From assembly GCF_003030345.1 (NCBI RefSeq), contig NZ_CP028158.1, positions 5,084,001 through 5,148,000 on the forward strand: 64,000 bases of DNA, in the 5' to 3' direction. The notes beneath the pieces were generated by a model. That model searched no databases and was not told the DNA's origin. It worked only from the letters and a program-made list of their open reading frames with translations. Below are positions 1 through 8,457 of the stretch, piece by piece (within the stretch, counting starts at the first letter, position 1; the number at the start of each line of letters is the position of its first letter). The DNA is from Plantactinospora sp. BC1 (GTDB lineage: Bacteria > Actinomycetota > Actinomycetes > Mycobacteriales > Micromonosporaceae). A program made the position numbers and the translations under genes.

Positions 1-209
1 TCGGCCGGTTCCGGACCCTGCCGACCCGGGCGAACGGGCGCCCCGCGGTGGCCACGTACGTCCGGCGGCCCGGAGAACCCGACCACCGGCCGTTCGCGAT
101 CTCCGTGTTCTGGTTCGGGGGCGGTCAGATCACCGAGATCGTCGCGTTCCACGACCCCGGGCTGTTTCCGGCGTTCGCGCTGCCTCCGTCGCTGCCAGGC
201 CACCGATGA
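1..209 (+). CDS. ECF sigma factor, C-terminal end only (partial)
   Basis: Only the last 68 or so codons are in the window; the gene starts upstream of base 1 and stops with TGA at 207-209. The visible residues run through a GRPA..TYV strand, FAISVFWFGGGQITEI and a tail FHDPGLFPAFALPPSLP. This is the usual end of the SnoaL-like domain fused to the C-terminus of SigG/SigJ-type ECF sigma factors, in which the domain probably senses a ligand or gates activity. The sigma2 and sigma4 regions are not visible, so the call rests on the tail alone; a free-standing SnoaL-like protein is the alternative. The next gene starts 62 bases downstream on the same strand and could share its transcript. Confidence 0.6.
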   Translation, partial: GRFRTLPTRANGRPAVATYVRRPGEPDHRPFAISVFWFGGGQITEIVAFHDPGLFPAFALPPSLPGHR

Positions 210-271
210 GTTTCCGGCCGGCCGGCCGTCGCAACGGGGAGAGTGAGAGCCAAGCGATCCGGAGGTAACCC

Positions 272-814
272 GTGGCCACGTTCCTTTACTCGGCGAGCAT
301 GTCCCTGGACGGCTTCATCGCCGGCCCCGGAGGTGACATGTCCTGGTTGACCAGGCACCTCGGGCCGAACCCGACGATCGACGACCTGATCGGCAGGGTG
401 GGCGCCATCCTCGCCGGCAACCGCAGCTACGGCGGCGACGACCCGTACCGGGACACGCCGCAGCAGGGCGAGGCGTTCGGCGGCGGGTGGAGCGGGCCGC
501 AGTTCGTGCTGACCCACCGCCCGCCGGAGCGACCGGTCCCGGGGGTCACCTTCGTCGGTGACCTGGCGAGCGCGGTCGCCGCCGCCGGTGCCGCCGCCGG
601 GAACGGGTACGTCAACGTCCTCGGCGCCGACGTCGCCCGGCAGTGCCTCGCCGCCGGGGTACTGGACGAGGTCCTGGTCTGTGTCGTGCCGGTCCTGCTC
701 GGCGACGGTACCCGGCTCTTCGCCGAGCCGGGCGGCGCCGACGTCCGGCTCGAACGGATCGGCGTGACCGAGGCGGCGTTGGTCACCAACCTCTGGTACC
801 GGGTCGCCCGCTGA
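272..814 (+). CDS. Dihydrofolate reductase family protein (RibD C-terminal domain)
   Basis: 180 residues, about the usual length of the stand-alone RibD_C/DHFR-like reductases. The N-terminus has the family signature SMSLDGFIAGP, and the C-terminal half has VNVLGADVARQCLAAG followed by LDEVLVCVVPVLLGDGTRLF, the NADPH-binding Rossmann-like part. Such proteins are cytoplasmic NADPH-dependent reductases whose substrate is usually unknown; they rarely supply folate or riboflavin reductase activity themselves. GTG at 272 is chosen because GGAGG lies just upstream and translation begins directly with the family motif. The gene is followed at once by a strong hairpin shared with the convergent peroxidase gene. 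Confidence 0.85.
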   Translation: MATFLYSASMSLDGFIAGPGGDMSWLTRHLGPNPTIDDLIGRVGAILAGNRSYGGDDPYRDTPQQGEAFGGGWSGPQFVLTHRPPERPVPGVTFVGDLASAVAAAGAAAGNGYVNVLGADVARQCLAAGVLDEVLVCVVPVLLGDGTRLFAEPGGADVRLERIGVTEAALVTNLWYRVAR

Positions 815-815
815 G

Positions 816-868
816 CCGACCCGCCCGGATGTGCCCGGCACACTCGCCGGGCACACCGGGCGGGTCGG
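816..868. terminator. Bidirectional hairpin between convergent genes
   Basis: The left arm 816-839 and right arm 846-868 pair along 23 bases with a single bulged A at 829 and a six-base loop. It begins two bases after the reductase stop and ends 14 bases before the peroxidase stop, so it can end transcripts from both sides. There is no T-run, as is usual in this GC range. Confidence 0.8.
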
Positions 869-881
869 GGTACGGCTCGGT

Positions 882-2579
882 TCAGCCGACCGGGTTGAGC
901 AGTTCGGCGCTGCCCTCGAAGGCGTACAGCAGCAGGTCGACCATCCGGAACGTCTCGTCGTCCGGTCCGAGCGTCGGCCGCCAGGTCGGGTCACGCAGGA
1001 TCGAGATCCGGCTCCCCTCGATGGCCCGGTGGAACACCTCGGCGACGATCCGCGCACCGACACCGTCGAGCCGGCCGCCGTTGAACTCCGCCTCGCGCAG
1101 GATGTAGAACCACAGCGGCGTGTTGGTGGTCAGCTCGGCCTTCTGCTCGTCGCTCAGCCCGTCCAGGACGGCCCCGTCCAGCCCGCTCAGGATCTCGTCG
1201 CCCTTGAGCGGTACCAGGTCGAAGAGCTGCGCCATCTGCTGACCGCTGGCCAGCCGCACCATCACGGCCCGGGTGAGGTTGCGGAAGGCGAGGTTCAACT
1301 CGATCGGCGGCGGCGCCTCCTGGCCGCCGAACGATCCGAGCGGCAGGTTGCGCAGCGGGTCCACCAGTCGGGTGTCGATCCGCTGGGTCAGGTTGAGCTG
1401 CCGCTGCCCGGGATCGTTCTCGTCCCGCCGGACGACCGCGACCAGGTCGTCCCGGCCCGCCTCGGTGAAGTCGTACAGCCGGCGGAAGTCGGCGATCCAG
1501 TTGGTGGGCAGCCGCTCGAACGACCCCGACTCCGGATCGGCGACGGTACCGTCCGGCGAGAGGATGCCGCTGGTGCCGGAGAACTGGAAGAGCAGTTCCA
1601 GGGTGCCCGGCGCCAGCACGCCCGGCAGGCCGGAGGTGTTGAAGACGCGGTTCCAGTCGTACACGGCACGGATCATGCTGTGTCCGAGCCGGTAGGCCGC
1701 GACGGAGAACTCGATCGGCATCGTCGGCCGGTCGCCCGGCTGCACGGCCCGGTCCCGTCGCCGGGAGCCGTAGCCGGGGGAGACCTCGAAGAACCTGCGG
1801 CCCCGGCTGAACACGTCGTCGACGACGTCCGGCGAGACGATCCGGGGCAGGAAGTCGTGCACCAGCAGCCACTGGTAGTGCTTCACCACCACCGAGCGGG
1901 CCGCCCGGAACAGCGCCGGTCCGGCGAGTCCGCCCTCGGCCAACTGGTCGACCACCCGGTTGTGGAACCGGATGAACGCCAGGTGGGTCTGTGCGACGAC
2001 CAGGTTCTCGTCGTTGCGGGCGTCCGGGATCAGCGCCGCCCGCCGCTCCCGCTTGCTCGACCCGAGCCCGGACCGGGGCAGGTCGAAACCGTCCCGGTCC
2101 TGGTTGACCACCGGGTCGTCGCCGGCGACCGCCGCCGTGGTGCCGGTCTTGAGGTGTACGCCGTCAGCCGCGTAGAAGACCCGGTCGTGCTTGTCCCCGG
2201 GCCCACGGCCGTAGAGCGAGTCCAGGTCCAGCGCCGGGGAGCGGCCCTGGAGCAGCTCGTCGACGGAGACGTCCTCGCCCAGCGCGGCGGCGGTGTTGTC
2301 CATGGTCAGGTCGTGGTCCACGAACTGGCCGAGGTACGTGTACCCGGCCGGAACGGCCGGGTCGGCCGAGTCGGCGTTCGCACCGGCGACCATCGCCTCG
2401 GCGACGGCGGTGCGGGTCGGCTCGGAGAGTGCCCGACCCTCCGGGCCGAGCCGGGAGAACCGGAACTTGCGCAGTTCGGCGGTTGTCGACGGGCGGCGGG
2501 TGCTCGGTTCGTGATTGTCGTCGAAAAGGAGCAGGCCCTCGCCCTCGACGAGGTAGTCCTCCCGCATGTGCCGTTTCAT
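882..2579 (-). CDS. Animal-type haem peroxidase family protein
   Basis: 565 residues. Motifs of the An_peroxidase superfamily (cyclooxygenase/myeloperoxidase fold) are clear: distal haem side GQFVDHDLT with His89, RNDEN at about 189-192 followed by THLAFIRFHNRVVD, and proximal side YRLGHSMI with His300 as probable iron ligand. These enzymes use peroxide to oxidise organic or halide substrates; the substrate cannot be predicted. There is no signal peptide or membrane segment, so the protein should be cytoplasmic. ATG at 2579 is preferred over longer frames because GGGAGGA precedes it and the family similarity starts right after. It is monocistronic and convergent with the reductase gene. Confidence 0.85.
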   Translation of the reverse strand: MKRHMREDYLVEGEGLLLFDDNHEPSTRRPSTTAELRKFRFSRLGPEGRALSEPTRTAVAEAMVAGANADSADPAVPAGYTYLGQFVDHDLTMDNTAAALGEDVSVDELLQGRSPALDLDSLYGRGPGDKHDRVFYAADGVHLKTGTTAAVAGDDPVVNQDRDGFDLPRSGLGSSKRERRAALIPDARNDENLVVAQTHLAFIRFHNRVVDQLAEGGLAGPALFRAARSVVVKHYQWLLVHDFLPRIVSPDVVDDVFSRGRRFFEVSPGYGSRRRDRAVQPGDRPTMPIEFSVAAYRLGHSMIRAVYDWNRVFNTSGLPGVLAPGTLELLFQFSGTSGILSPDGTVADPESGSFERLPTNWIADFRRLYDFTEAGRDDLVAVVRRDENDPGQRQLNLTQRIDTRLVDPLRNLPLGSFGGQEAPPPIELNLAFRNLTRAVMVRLASGQQMAQLFDLVPLKGDEILSGLDGAVLDGLSDEQKAELTTNTPLWFYILREAEFNGGRLDGVGARIVAEVFHRAIEGSRISILRDPTWRPTLGPDDETFRMVDLLLYAFEGSAELLNPVG

Positions 2580-2906
2580 TCGTCGTTCCTCCCTCGTGGT
2601 GACCGGCATCCGGACCCGGTTCGGCTGACGGGGGAGGGATGTGCACGACAGGCACGTACGCACGACGACGGAACGCGTCCGCTCGGCCTGGACCCCCGTG
2701 AACGTCCGCGATCGGCGCGGACCAGCCGACCCGGCCCGGTGCCCCATGCCGGTCTCAGTCGACTTAGGGCCAAGAGTCCGCAGCGTCACCGGGGTCGTCC
2801 ACATAGTGTCGAGCATGCGACGTAAGTCGGGCCGTACTGTCACGCAGAGCCAACAGACCCGTTACGGTAAGCGATTTCTTCGCTCCCGCTGAATGTCCCC
2901 TGTGGA
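2580..2906. other. Intergenic region upstream of the peroxidase gene
   Basis: 327 bases without a convincing gene. It holds the peroxidase ribosome-binding site at its left edge. Near its right edge a short inverted repeat (AGCGA/TCGCT around 2870-2885) lies downstream of the regulator gene and may help end its transcript. Open frames across it have no start signal and unconvincing composition. Confidence 0.5.
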
Positions 2907-4304
2907 CTAGCTGTCCCGCTCCCGCAACGGGTACGGGATGAAGGTGCTGCGGTTCTCGTCGAGGTCGAGTTGCCGACCGATGGGTTGGGCGGCCCGCTGC
3001 GGGCAGGTCATCCGCTCGCAGGTCCGGCAACCCGGCCCGATCGGGGTGGCCGCCTCGGTGGCGTGCAGGTCCATCCCGGCGGAGTAGACGAGCCGGCCGG
3101 CGTGCCGGGTCTCGCAACCCAGCCCGATCGCGAAGGTCTTGCCGGGCTGGCCGTACCCGCCGTGGTGCCGGGTGACCGTGCGGGCGATCCAGAGATAGCG
3201 CTGGCCGTCGGGCATCGCCGCCACCTGGGTCATCACCCGGCCCGGCGCGCCGAACGCCTCGTACACGTTCCAGAGTGGACACGTCCCGCCCGAGCGGGAG
3301 AACGGGAAGCCGGTCGCCGACTGGCGCTTGGACATGTTGCCGGCCCGGTCCACCCGGACGAACGAGAACGGCACCCCGCGCGCCCTCGGGCGTTGCAGCG
3401 TGCTCAGCCGGTGGCAGACGCTCTCCCAGCCCATCGCGAAGTGGTCGGTCAGCAGTTCGATGTCATAGCGCATCGTCTCGGCCGCGGTGAGGAACTCCCG
3501 GTACGGCAGCACGAGCGCGGCGGCGAAATAGTTCGCCAATCCGACCCGCATCAGGATCTGCGTCTGAAGGTCGGCGACGTTTTCCGCCTCGATGATTTCG
3601 TCGATGACGTCGGCGAATTCCAGAAGTGCGATCTGGGCGCCCATCCGGATCGCCCGCTGGCCCGAGCGCAGCGACGTCGACAGGTGCAGGGTGCGGGTCT
3701 CCGGCCGGTAGCGGTGCAGGTCGCCGGCGAGCGAGTCGGGGTCCTGCCGGACTATCCGGACGCCGTGCCGGCCGGCCAGCCGGTCGCTCAGCGCGGCCCG
3801 GGTCTCGCCCCGGCGGATCCCGATCTGCGCCGCCAGCGCCTCGGCCGCCTCGTCCAGCTCCGGGACGTAGTTCTGTCGCCGGTAGAAGAAGTCGCTGACC
3901 TGGTCGTGCGGGCTGCGACCCGGCACCAGCTCGCGGTCGCCGAGCACCTCGGCGAGCTGGTCGTCGACCTGCCGGTAGCGCCGGTAGAGGTCGATCACCG
4001 CCTCGGCCACCTCGGGCAGCTTGCCGGCGAGTTCCGTGAGGTCGGGCAGGCTGGCCCGGGTCGGCAGCGCCTCGCGCAGCTCGGCGACCAGCCGGGGCGT
4101 GTCGTGCGGCGCGAAGTAGGCGGTGTCGACGCCGAAGACCTCGGTGATCCGGATCAGCACCGGGACGGTCAGCGGGCGGGAGTCGTGCTCGATCTGGTTG
4201 AGATAGCTGGGCGAGATGGCGAGCTGCCGGGCCAGCTCGATCTGGTTGATGCCGTGCTCCTCGCGCAGCCGGCGCAGCCGCGCACCCGCGAACGTCTTGG
4301 CCAC
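2907..4304 (-). CDS. ramB: RamB/ScfR-family transcriptional regulator of the glyoxylate bypass
   Basis: 465 residues, the usual length of RamB. Residues 1-70 form an XRE-type helix-turn-helix (LRRLREEHGINQIELARQLAISPSYLNQIE). The middle is an IrrE-like ImmA domain, and the C-terminal domain carries the cysteines of the family (GGTCPLWNVY, and the cluster CRTCERMTCPQR). RamB proteins control acetate and glyoxylate-cycle genes in corynebacteria and mycobacteria, and this gene is divergent from aceA-aceB across a 203-base gap, which supports the same role. The GTG start at 4304 follows GGAGGGAGG. Propionate-type ScfR regulators such as MccR share the fold, but the neighbours favour RamB. Confidence 0.88.
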   Translation of the reverse strand: MAKTFAGARLRRLREEHGINQIELARQLAISPSYLNQIEHDSRPLTVPVLIRITEVFGVDTAYFAPHDTPRLVAELREALPTRASLPDLTELAGKLPEVAEAVIDLYRRYRQVDDQLAEVLGDRELVPGRSPHDQVSDFFYRRQNYVPELDEAAEALAAQIGIRRGETRAALSDRLAGRHGVRIVRQDPDSLAGDLHRYRPETRTLHLSTSLRSGQRAIRMGAQIALLEFADVIDEIIEAENVADLQTQILMRVGLANYFAAALVLPYREFLTAAETMRYDIELLTDHFAMGWESVCHRLSTLQRPRARGVPFSFVRVDRAGNMSKRQSATGFPFSRSGGTCPLWNVYEAFGAPGRVMTQVAAMPDGQRYLWIARTVTRHHGGYGQPGKTFAIGLGCETRHAGRLVYSAGMDLHATEAATPIGPGCRTCERMTCPQRAAQPIGRQLDLDENRSTFIPYPLRERDS

Positions 4305-4361
4305 GGCGCCTCCCTCCGCCCGGATCCCGTCACATTAACACAACTGTAAAGAAGCACATTC

Positions 4362-4374
4362 ACAACTTCGCAGA
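4362..4374 (+). promoter_or_regulatory. Candidate RamB binding site
   Basis: The 13-mer ACAACTTCGCAGA agrees at 10 of 13 positions with the corynebacterial RamB consensus as I recall it (W-R-A-A-M-TTTGCAAA). It sits in the short divergent gap between the regulator and aceA, where autoregulation and aceA control would be expected. Confidence 0.4.
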
Positions 4375-4440
4375 ATGGGGATCCGACTTTTCAATAGTTG
4401 GCTGTTTCCGTGTCTCGACCCGTCGGCGGAGAGCGTGCCA

Positions 4441-4452
4441 CAGTTTCGCCAA
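4441..4452 (+). promoter_or_regulatory. Second, weaker RamB-like site
   Basis: CAGTTTCGCCAA resembles the same core (7 of 11 matched positions) and lies 56 bases before the aceA start, a reasonable place for a regulator acting on aceA. The match is modest and could be chance. Confidence 0.25.
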
Positions 4453-4507
4453 GTCCTGATTGGCGGCGAGTTGCCGACCGTCGACCCCAACCTCGGAGGA
4501 GACTTCC

Positions 4508-5794
4508 ATGAGCACGCCGGCAGAGCGGTTGCGTACCGAATGGGCCACCGACCCGCGTTGGCGGGGCGTCGAGCGGGCCTACGACGCGGACGAGGTCGTC
4601 CGGCTGCGTGGCGTCGTACAGGAGCAGCACACCCTCGCCGACCGGGGGGCGCGGCGGCTGTGGGAGCTGCTGCACCGGGAGGACTTCGTGCCGGCGCTCG
4701 GCGCGCTCACCGGCAACCAGGCGGTGCAGATGGTCCGGGCCGGGCTGAAGTCGATCTACCTCTCCGGCTGGCAGGTCGCCGCCGACGCCAACCTCTCCGG
4801 GCACACCTACCCGGACCAGAGCCTCTACCCGGCCAACTCCGTCCCGGCGGTGGTGCGCCGGATCAACAACGCGCTGCTGCGCGCCGGTCAGATCGAGACC
4901 GCCGAGGGTCGCCGTACCGAGGGCGACGACGCCGGGATCGACTGGCTCGCCCCGATCGTCGCCGACGCCGAGGCCGGGTTCGGCGGGCCGCTGAACGCGT
5001 ACGAGCTGATGACCGCGATGATCGTGGCCGGCGCCGCCGGGGTGCACTGGGAGGACCAGCTCGCCTCGGAGAAGAAGTGCGGGCACCTCGGCGGCAAGGT
5101 GCTGGTACCGACCGGGCAGCACATCCGGACCCTCAACGCCGCCCGGCTCGCCGCCGACGTGGCCGGCGTCCCCTCGGTGATCATCGCGCGTACCGACGCG
5201 CAGGCGGCGACGCTGCTCACCACCGACGTCGACGAGCGGGACCGGCCCTTCGTCACCGGCGAGCGGACCGCTGAGGGCTTCTACCGGGTGCGCAACGGCT
5301 TCGACGCCTGTGTGGCCCGGGGACTCGCCTACGCCCCGCACGCCGACCTGCTCTGGATGGAGACCAGCACCCCGGACCTGGAGCTGGCCCGCCGGTTCGC
5401 CGAGGAGATCAAGGCCGTCTACCCGGACCAGATGCTGGCCTACAACTGCTCGCCGTCGTTCAACTGGCGCCGGCACCTCGACGACGCCACCATCGCCAAG
5501 TTCCAACGGGAACTCGGGCACATGGGCTACCGCTTCCAGTTCATCACCCTGGCCGGGTTCCACGCGCTCAACTACTCGATGTTCGACCTGGCCCGGGGCT
5601 ACGCCACCGAGGGCATGCCGGCGTACGTGTCGTTGCAGGAGCGGGAGTTCGCCGCCGAGGCGTACGGCTACACGGCGGTCAAGCACCAGCGCGAGGTCGG
5701 CACCGGCTACTTCGACCTGGTCAGTACGGTGCTGAACCCGGCCGCCGAGACCACCGCGCTGCGCGGTTCGACCGAGGAGGAACAGTTCGCATGA
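4508..5794 (+). CDS. aceA: Isocitrate lyase
   Basis: 428 residues, matching actinobacterial isocitrate lyase. It cleaves isocitrate to glyoxylate and succinate, the first step of the glyoxylate bypass, in the cytoplasm. The active-site motif KKCGHLGGK is present with catalytic Cys191; [16 protein letters not shown] upstream carries metal-binding acidic residues, and YNCSPSFNW is the usual C-terminal substrate-binding motif. ATG at 4508 is set by GGAGGAGAC eight bases upstream; longer frames lack a ribosome-binding site. The stop overlaps the next start as ATGA, so aceA and malate synthase are translationally coupled. The ramB gene is divergent. Confidence 0.97.
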   Translation: MSTPAERLRTEWATDPRWRGVERAYDADEVVRLRGVVQEQHTLADRGARRLWELLHREDFVPALGALTGNQAVQMVRAGLKSIYLSGWQVAADANLSGHTYPDQSLYPANSVPAVVRRINNALLRAGQIETAEGRRTEGDDAGIDWLAPIVADAEAGFGGPLNAYELMTAMIVAGAAGVHWEDQLASEKKCGHLGGKVLVPTGQHIRTLNAARLAADVAGVPSVIIARTDAQAATLLTTDVDERDRPFVTGERTAEGFYRVRNGFDACVARGLAYAPHADLLWMETSTPDLELARRFAEEIKAVYPDQMLAYNCSPSFNWRRHLDDATIAKFQRELGHMGYRFQFITLAGFHALNYSMFDLARGYATEGMPAYVSLQEREFAAEAYGYTAVKHQREVGTGYFDLVSTVLNPAAETTALRGSTEEEQFA

Positions 5795-7422
5795 GAATCC
5801 ACGTCACCGGGCCGCTGTGGGAGCGCTACGAGGAGATCCTCAGCCCCAAGGCGCTGGACTTCCTGGTCGCGCTCGACAGCGAGTTCGCGGCCCGCCGGGT
5901 GGCCCTGCTGGACACCCGGCGGGCCCGCCGGGCCCGCTACGCCGAGGGTCAGCTCCCCGGCTTCCTGCCCGAGACCGAGGCGATCCGGGCCGACCCGAGC
6001 TGGCGGGTGGCGCCGCCGGCACCGGGCCTGCACGACCGGCGGGTCGAGATCACCGGCCCGACCGACCGGAAGATGACGGTCAACGCCCTCAACTCCGGTG
6101 CGAAGGTCTGGCTGGCCGACTTCGAGGACGCGCTCGCGCCGACCTGGGACAACGTGATCGGCGGCCAGCTCAACCTGGTCGACGCGATCGACCGGCGGAT
6201 CGACTTCACCGCGCCCGGCGGCAAGCGCTACGTCCTCGGCGACGACCTCGCCACCATCGTCGTCCGGCCGCGCGGCTGGCACCTGGTGGAGAAGCACATC
6301 GTGGTCGACGGGCGGGCGATCTCGGCCAGCCTGGTCGACTTCGGGCTCTACCTCTTCCACTGCGCCGGGCGGCAGCTCGACGCCGGCAGCGGCCCGTACT
6401 TCTACCTGCCGAAGCTGGAGAGCCACCGTGAGGCACGGCTCTGGAACGACGTCTTCCGGTTCGCGCAGAACTGGCTCGGCATCCCGCAGGGGACCATCCG
6501 GGCAACCGTGCTGATCGAGACCGTCACCGCCGCGTTCGAGATGGACGAGATCCTGTACGAACTCCGCGAGCACTGCGCGGGGCTGAACGCCGGACGGTGG
6601 GACTACATCTTCAGCATCGTCAAGAACTTCGGCTGGCGCGACGACTTCGTACTCCCGGACCGGGGCGACGTGACGATGACGGTGCCGTTCATGCGGGCGT
6701 ACACCGAACTGCTGGTCCAGACCTGTCACCGGCGCGGCGCGCACGCGATCGGCGGGATGGCCGCCTTCATCCCGAGCCGCGACCCGGCGGTGAACGCGGT
6801 CGCCCTCGGCAAGGTCCGGGGCGACAAGGAGCGTGAGGCCGCCGACGGGTTCGACGGCTCCTGGGTGGCCCACCCCGGCCTCGTCCCGGTCTGCCGGGAC
6901 GCCTTCGACGCGGTGCTCGGCGACCGGCCGCACCAGCTCGACCGGCGCCGCCCCGAGGTCACTGTCGGCGCGGACGACCTGCTGTCGGTGGACCGGACGC
7001 CGGGCCGGGTGACCGGCGTGGGGCTGCGCGGCAACGTGGCGGTGGCGCTGCGCTACTTCGACGCCTGGCTCGGCGGCACCGGCGCGGCGGCCATCTTCGA
7101 CCTGATGGAGGACGCCGCCACCGCCGAGATCGCCCGCTGTCAGGTGTGGCAGTGGCTGCACCACGCGACGCCGCTGGCCGAGGGCGGCCGGGTCACCGAG
7201 GAACTGGTCCGGTCGATCCTGGTCGAGGAGGTGACGCGGCTGAACGCGGAACGGTCGGTGTCGGAACGGGACCGGCTGACCCGGGCGGCGGAGATCTTCG
7301 TCCGGGTCGCGCTCGGCGAGGAGTTGCCGGCCTTCTTCACCACCGAGGCGTACGCCCGGCACCTGGTGACGGCGCAGCAGTCGCGCGGTACCGCCCGGAC
7401 GGGCGTGGCGATGGCGGCATAG
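5791..7422 (+). CDS. aceB: Malate synthase A
   Basis: 543 residues, the length of the A isoform (G isoforms have about 720). It condenses glyoxylate with acetyl-CoA to malate, completing the bypass begun by the preceding gene. Recognisable parts are [17 protein letters not shown], the TIM-barrel segments RGWHLVEKH and [18 protein letters not shown], the acetyl-CoA/metal region [19 protein letters not shown], and [12 protein letters not shown]. The ATG overlaps the aceA stop by four bases. A strong hairpin follows 28 bases after the stop. Cytoplasmic. Confidence 0.97.
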   Translation: MRIHVTGPLWERYEEILSPKALDFLVALDSEFAARRVALLDTRRARRARYAEGQLPGFLPETEAIRADPSWRVAPPAPGLHDRRVEITGPTDRKMTVNALNSGAKVWLADFEDALAPTWDNVIGGQLNLVDAIDRRIDFTAPGGKRYVLGDDLATIVVRPRGWHLVEKHIVVDGRAISASLVDFGLYLFHCAGRQLDAGSGPYFYLPKLESHREARLWNDVFRFAQNWLGIPQGTIRATVLIETVTAAFEMDEILYELREHCAGLNAGRWDYIFSIVKNFGWRDDFVLPDRGDVTMTVPFMRAYTELLVQTCHRRGAHAIGGMAAFIPSRDPAVNAVALGKVRGDKEREAADGFDGSWVAHPGLVPVCRDAFDAVLGDRPHQLDRRRPEVTVGADDLLSVDRTPGRVTGVGLRGNVAVALRYFDAWLGGTGAAAIFDLMEDAATAEIARCQVWQWLHHATPLAEGGRVTEELVRSILVEEVTRLNAERSVSERDRLTRAAEIFVRVALGEELPAFFTTEAYARHLVTAQQSRGTARTGVAMAA

Positions 7423-7450
7423 CGGACCGGTGCTCCCGGGCCCGGGTCGG

Positions 7451-7481
7451 GGCCGCGCGTGCCACGGTGGCGCGCGCGGCC
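7451..7481 (+). terminator. Terminator hairpin after aceB
   Basis: GGCCGCGCG at 7451-7459 pairs exactly with CGCGCGGCC at 7473-7481, and the interior GCCA/TGGC extends the stem. It lies 28 bases beyond the aceB stop and before the convergent pseudogene. Confidence 0.65.
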
Positions 7482-7533
7482 CGCCGGCGTCCCGGGGCAG
7501 CCCCGTTCGCTGCCTGCCACCGCCCCTGTCGGG

Positions 7534-8372
7534 CTACCGTTGCCGGATCAGTCCGCCGGTGTTGTCCCATCCGGTCGCCGCGACGAGTCGTCCGCCGCTG
7601 ACCATGCTGGCGGGGACGTTGAAGCCGTAACGCTGCTGGGCGACGCGGCCGCCGGGCCGGCGGTCGAACGCCTGGCAGCCGACCATCGAGGTGGCGGCGG
7701 CGTCGGCGACGTAGAAACCGTCGGCGGTGTCGGCGGTGCCCTGCACGTCGTACATGGCGGCGGTGTCGGCGACACAGCCGACGAAGGTGTTCCGGTCCCA
7801 CTCGACGTACCAGCCGTGCAGCCTGGTGTCCTGGGACTCGCAGCCGACGAACTTGTTCCGGTTGGCCCTGACGTGCCAACCGTAGCCCCGGGTGTACCAG
7901 GACTTGCACACCTGGAAGAAGTTGTTCGCCGCGTTGGCGCCGACGTAGAAGCCGGCGTTCGCCCCGGTGGAGTCGCGGGTGGTCGCCTCGCAGGCGTGCC
8001 ACCAGTTGTCCGGTGCGTCGATCATGAACCCGTACTGACCGGCGCCGCGTACCCGGAGCCGGCTCGTCACCGTGGCCTGGGTGTCCGTACCCCGGCAGGC
8101 CACACCGGCGCGGCGATGGTGTACCTACCGGCGCCGAGCTGGACAGCGGTGGCGCCCGCGCTGATCGCCGCCTGGATGGAGCCGCCCGGAGCGACGTACT
8201 CCCACGGTCCGACAGCGGCGGCCGACGCGGGTTCCGGGTCGAACATGCCGGCACCGGTCACGCCTGCCAGCCCGGCCACGGCGAGGCCGCCGCCACGGAT
8301 CATCGCGCGTCGGGAACTCCTGCCCGGCATCGGTTCTGGATCTGTACCGTCCACGGGTTTCGGTGTCGACAA
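7534..8372 (-). pseudogene. Exported right-handed beta-helix protein, internally deleted and frameshifted
   Basis: Two frames carry the halves of one protein. The upstream half (from 8372) has a twin-arginine signal (SSRRAMIRGGGLAVAGLAG) and the start of a beta-helix (GGSIQAAISAGATAVQLGAG), then meets a stop soon after GRYTIAAPV. The other half, read in another frame from about 8103 to 7534, has beta-helix coils such as GTDTQATVTSRLRVRGAGQY, NRNKFVGCESQDTRLHGWYV and WDRNTFVGC. In relatives I would expect roughly 90-100 residues between these segments, so the junction near 8090-8105 looks like a deletion that also changed frame. A sequencing error could explain the frame change but not the missing length. 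Function before decay was probably glycan binding or cleavage outside the cell (GH28-related fold). Confidence 0.65.
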
Positions 8373-8457
8373 GGGGTTCAGCCTCTCTGCTGGTACGCCA
8401 GGGCGCCGGATCAGGCGAGCATTGTTCCAGAGAGGACAGTCGAGGCGCTGCCCCGGA

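Noticed and set aside
2641-2892. An 83-codon frame in the peroxidase/regulator gap
   Set aside because: No ribosome-binding site, no motif, and codon use unlike its neighbours.
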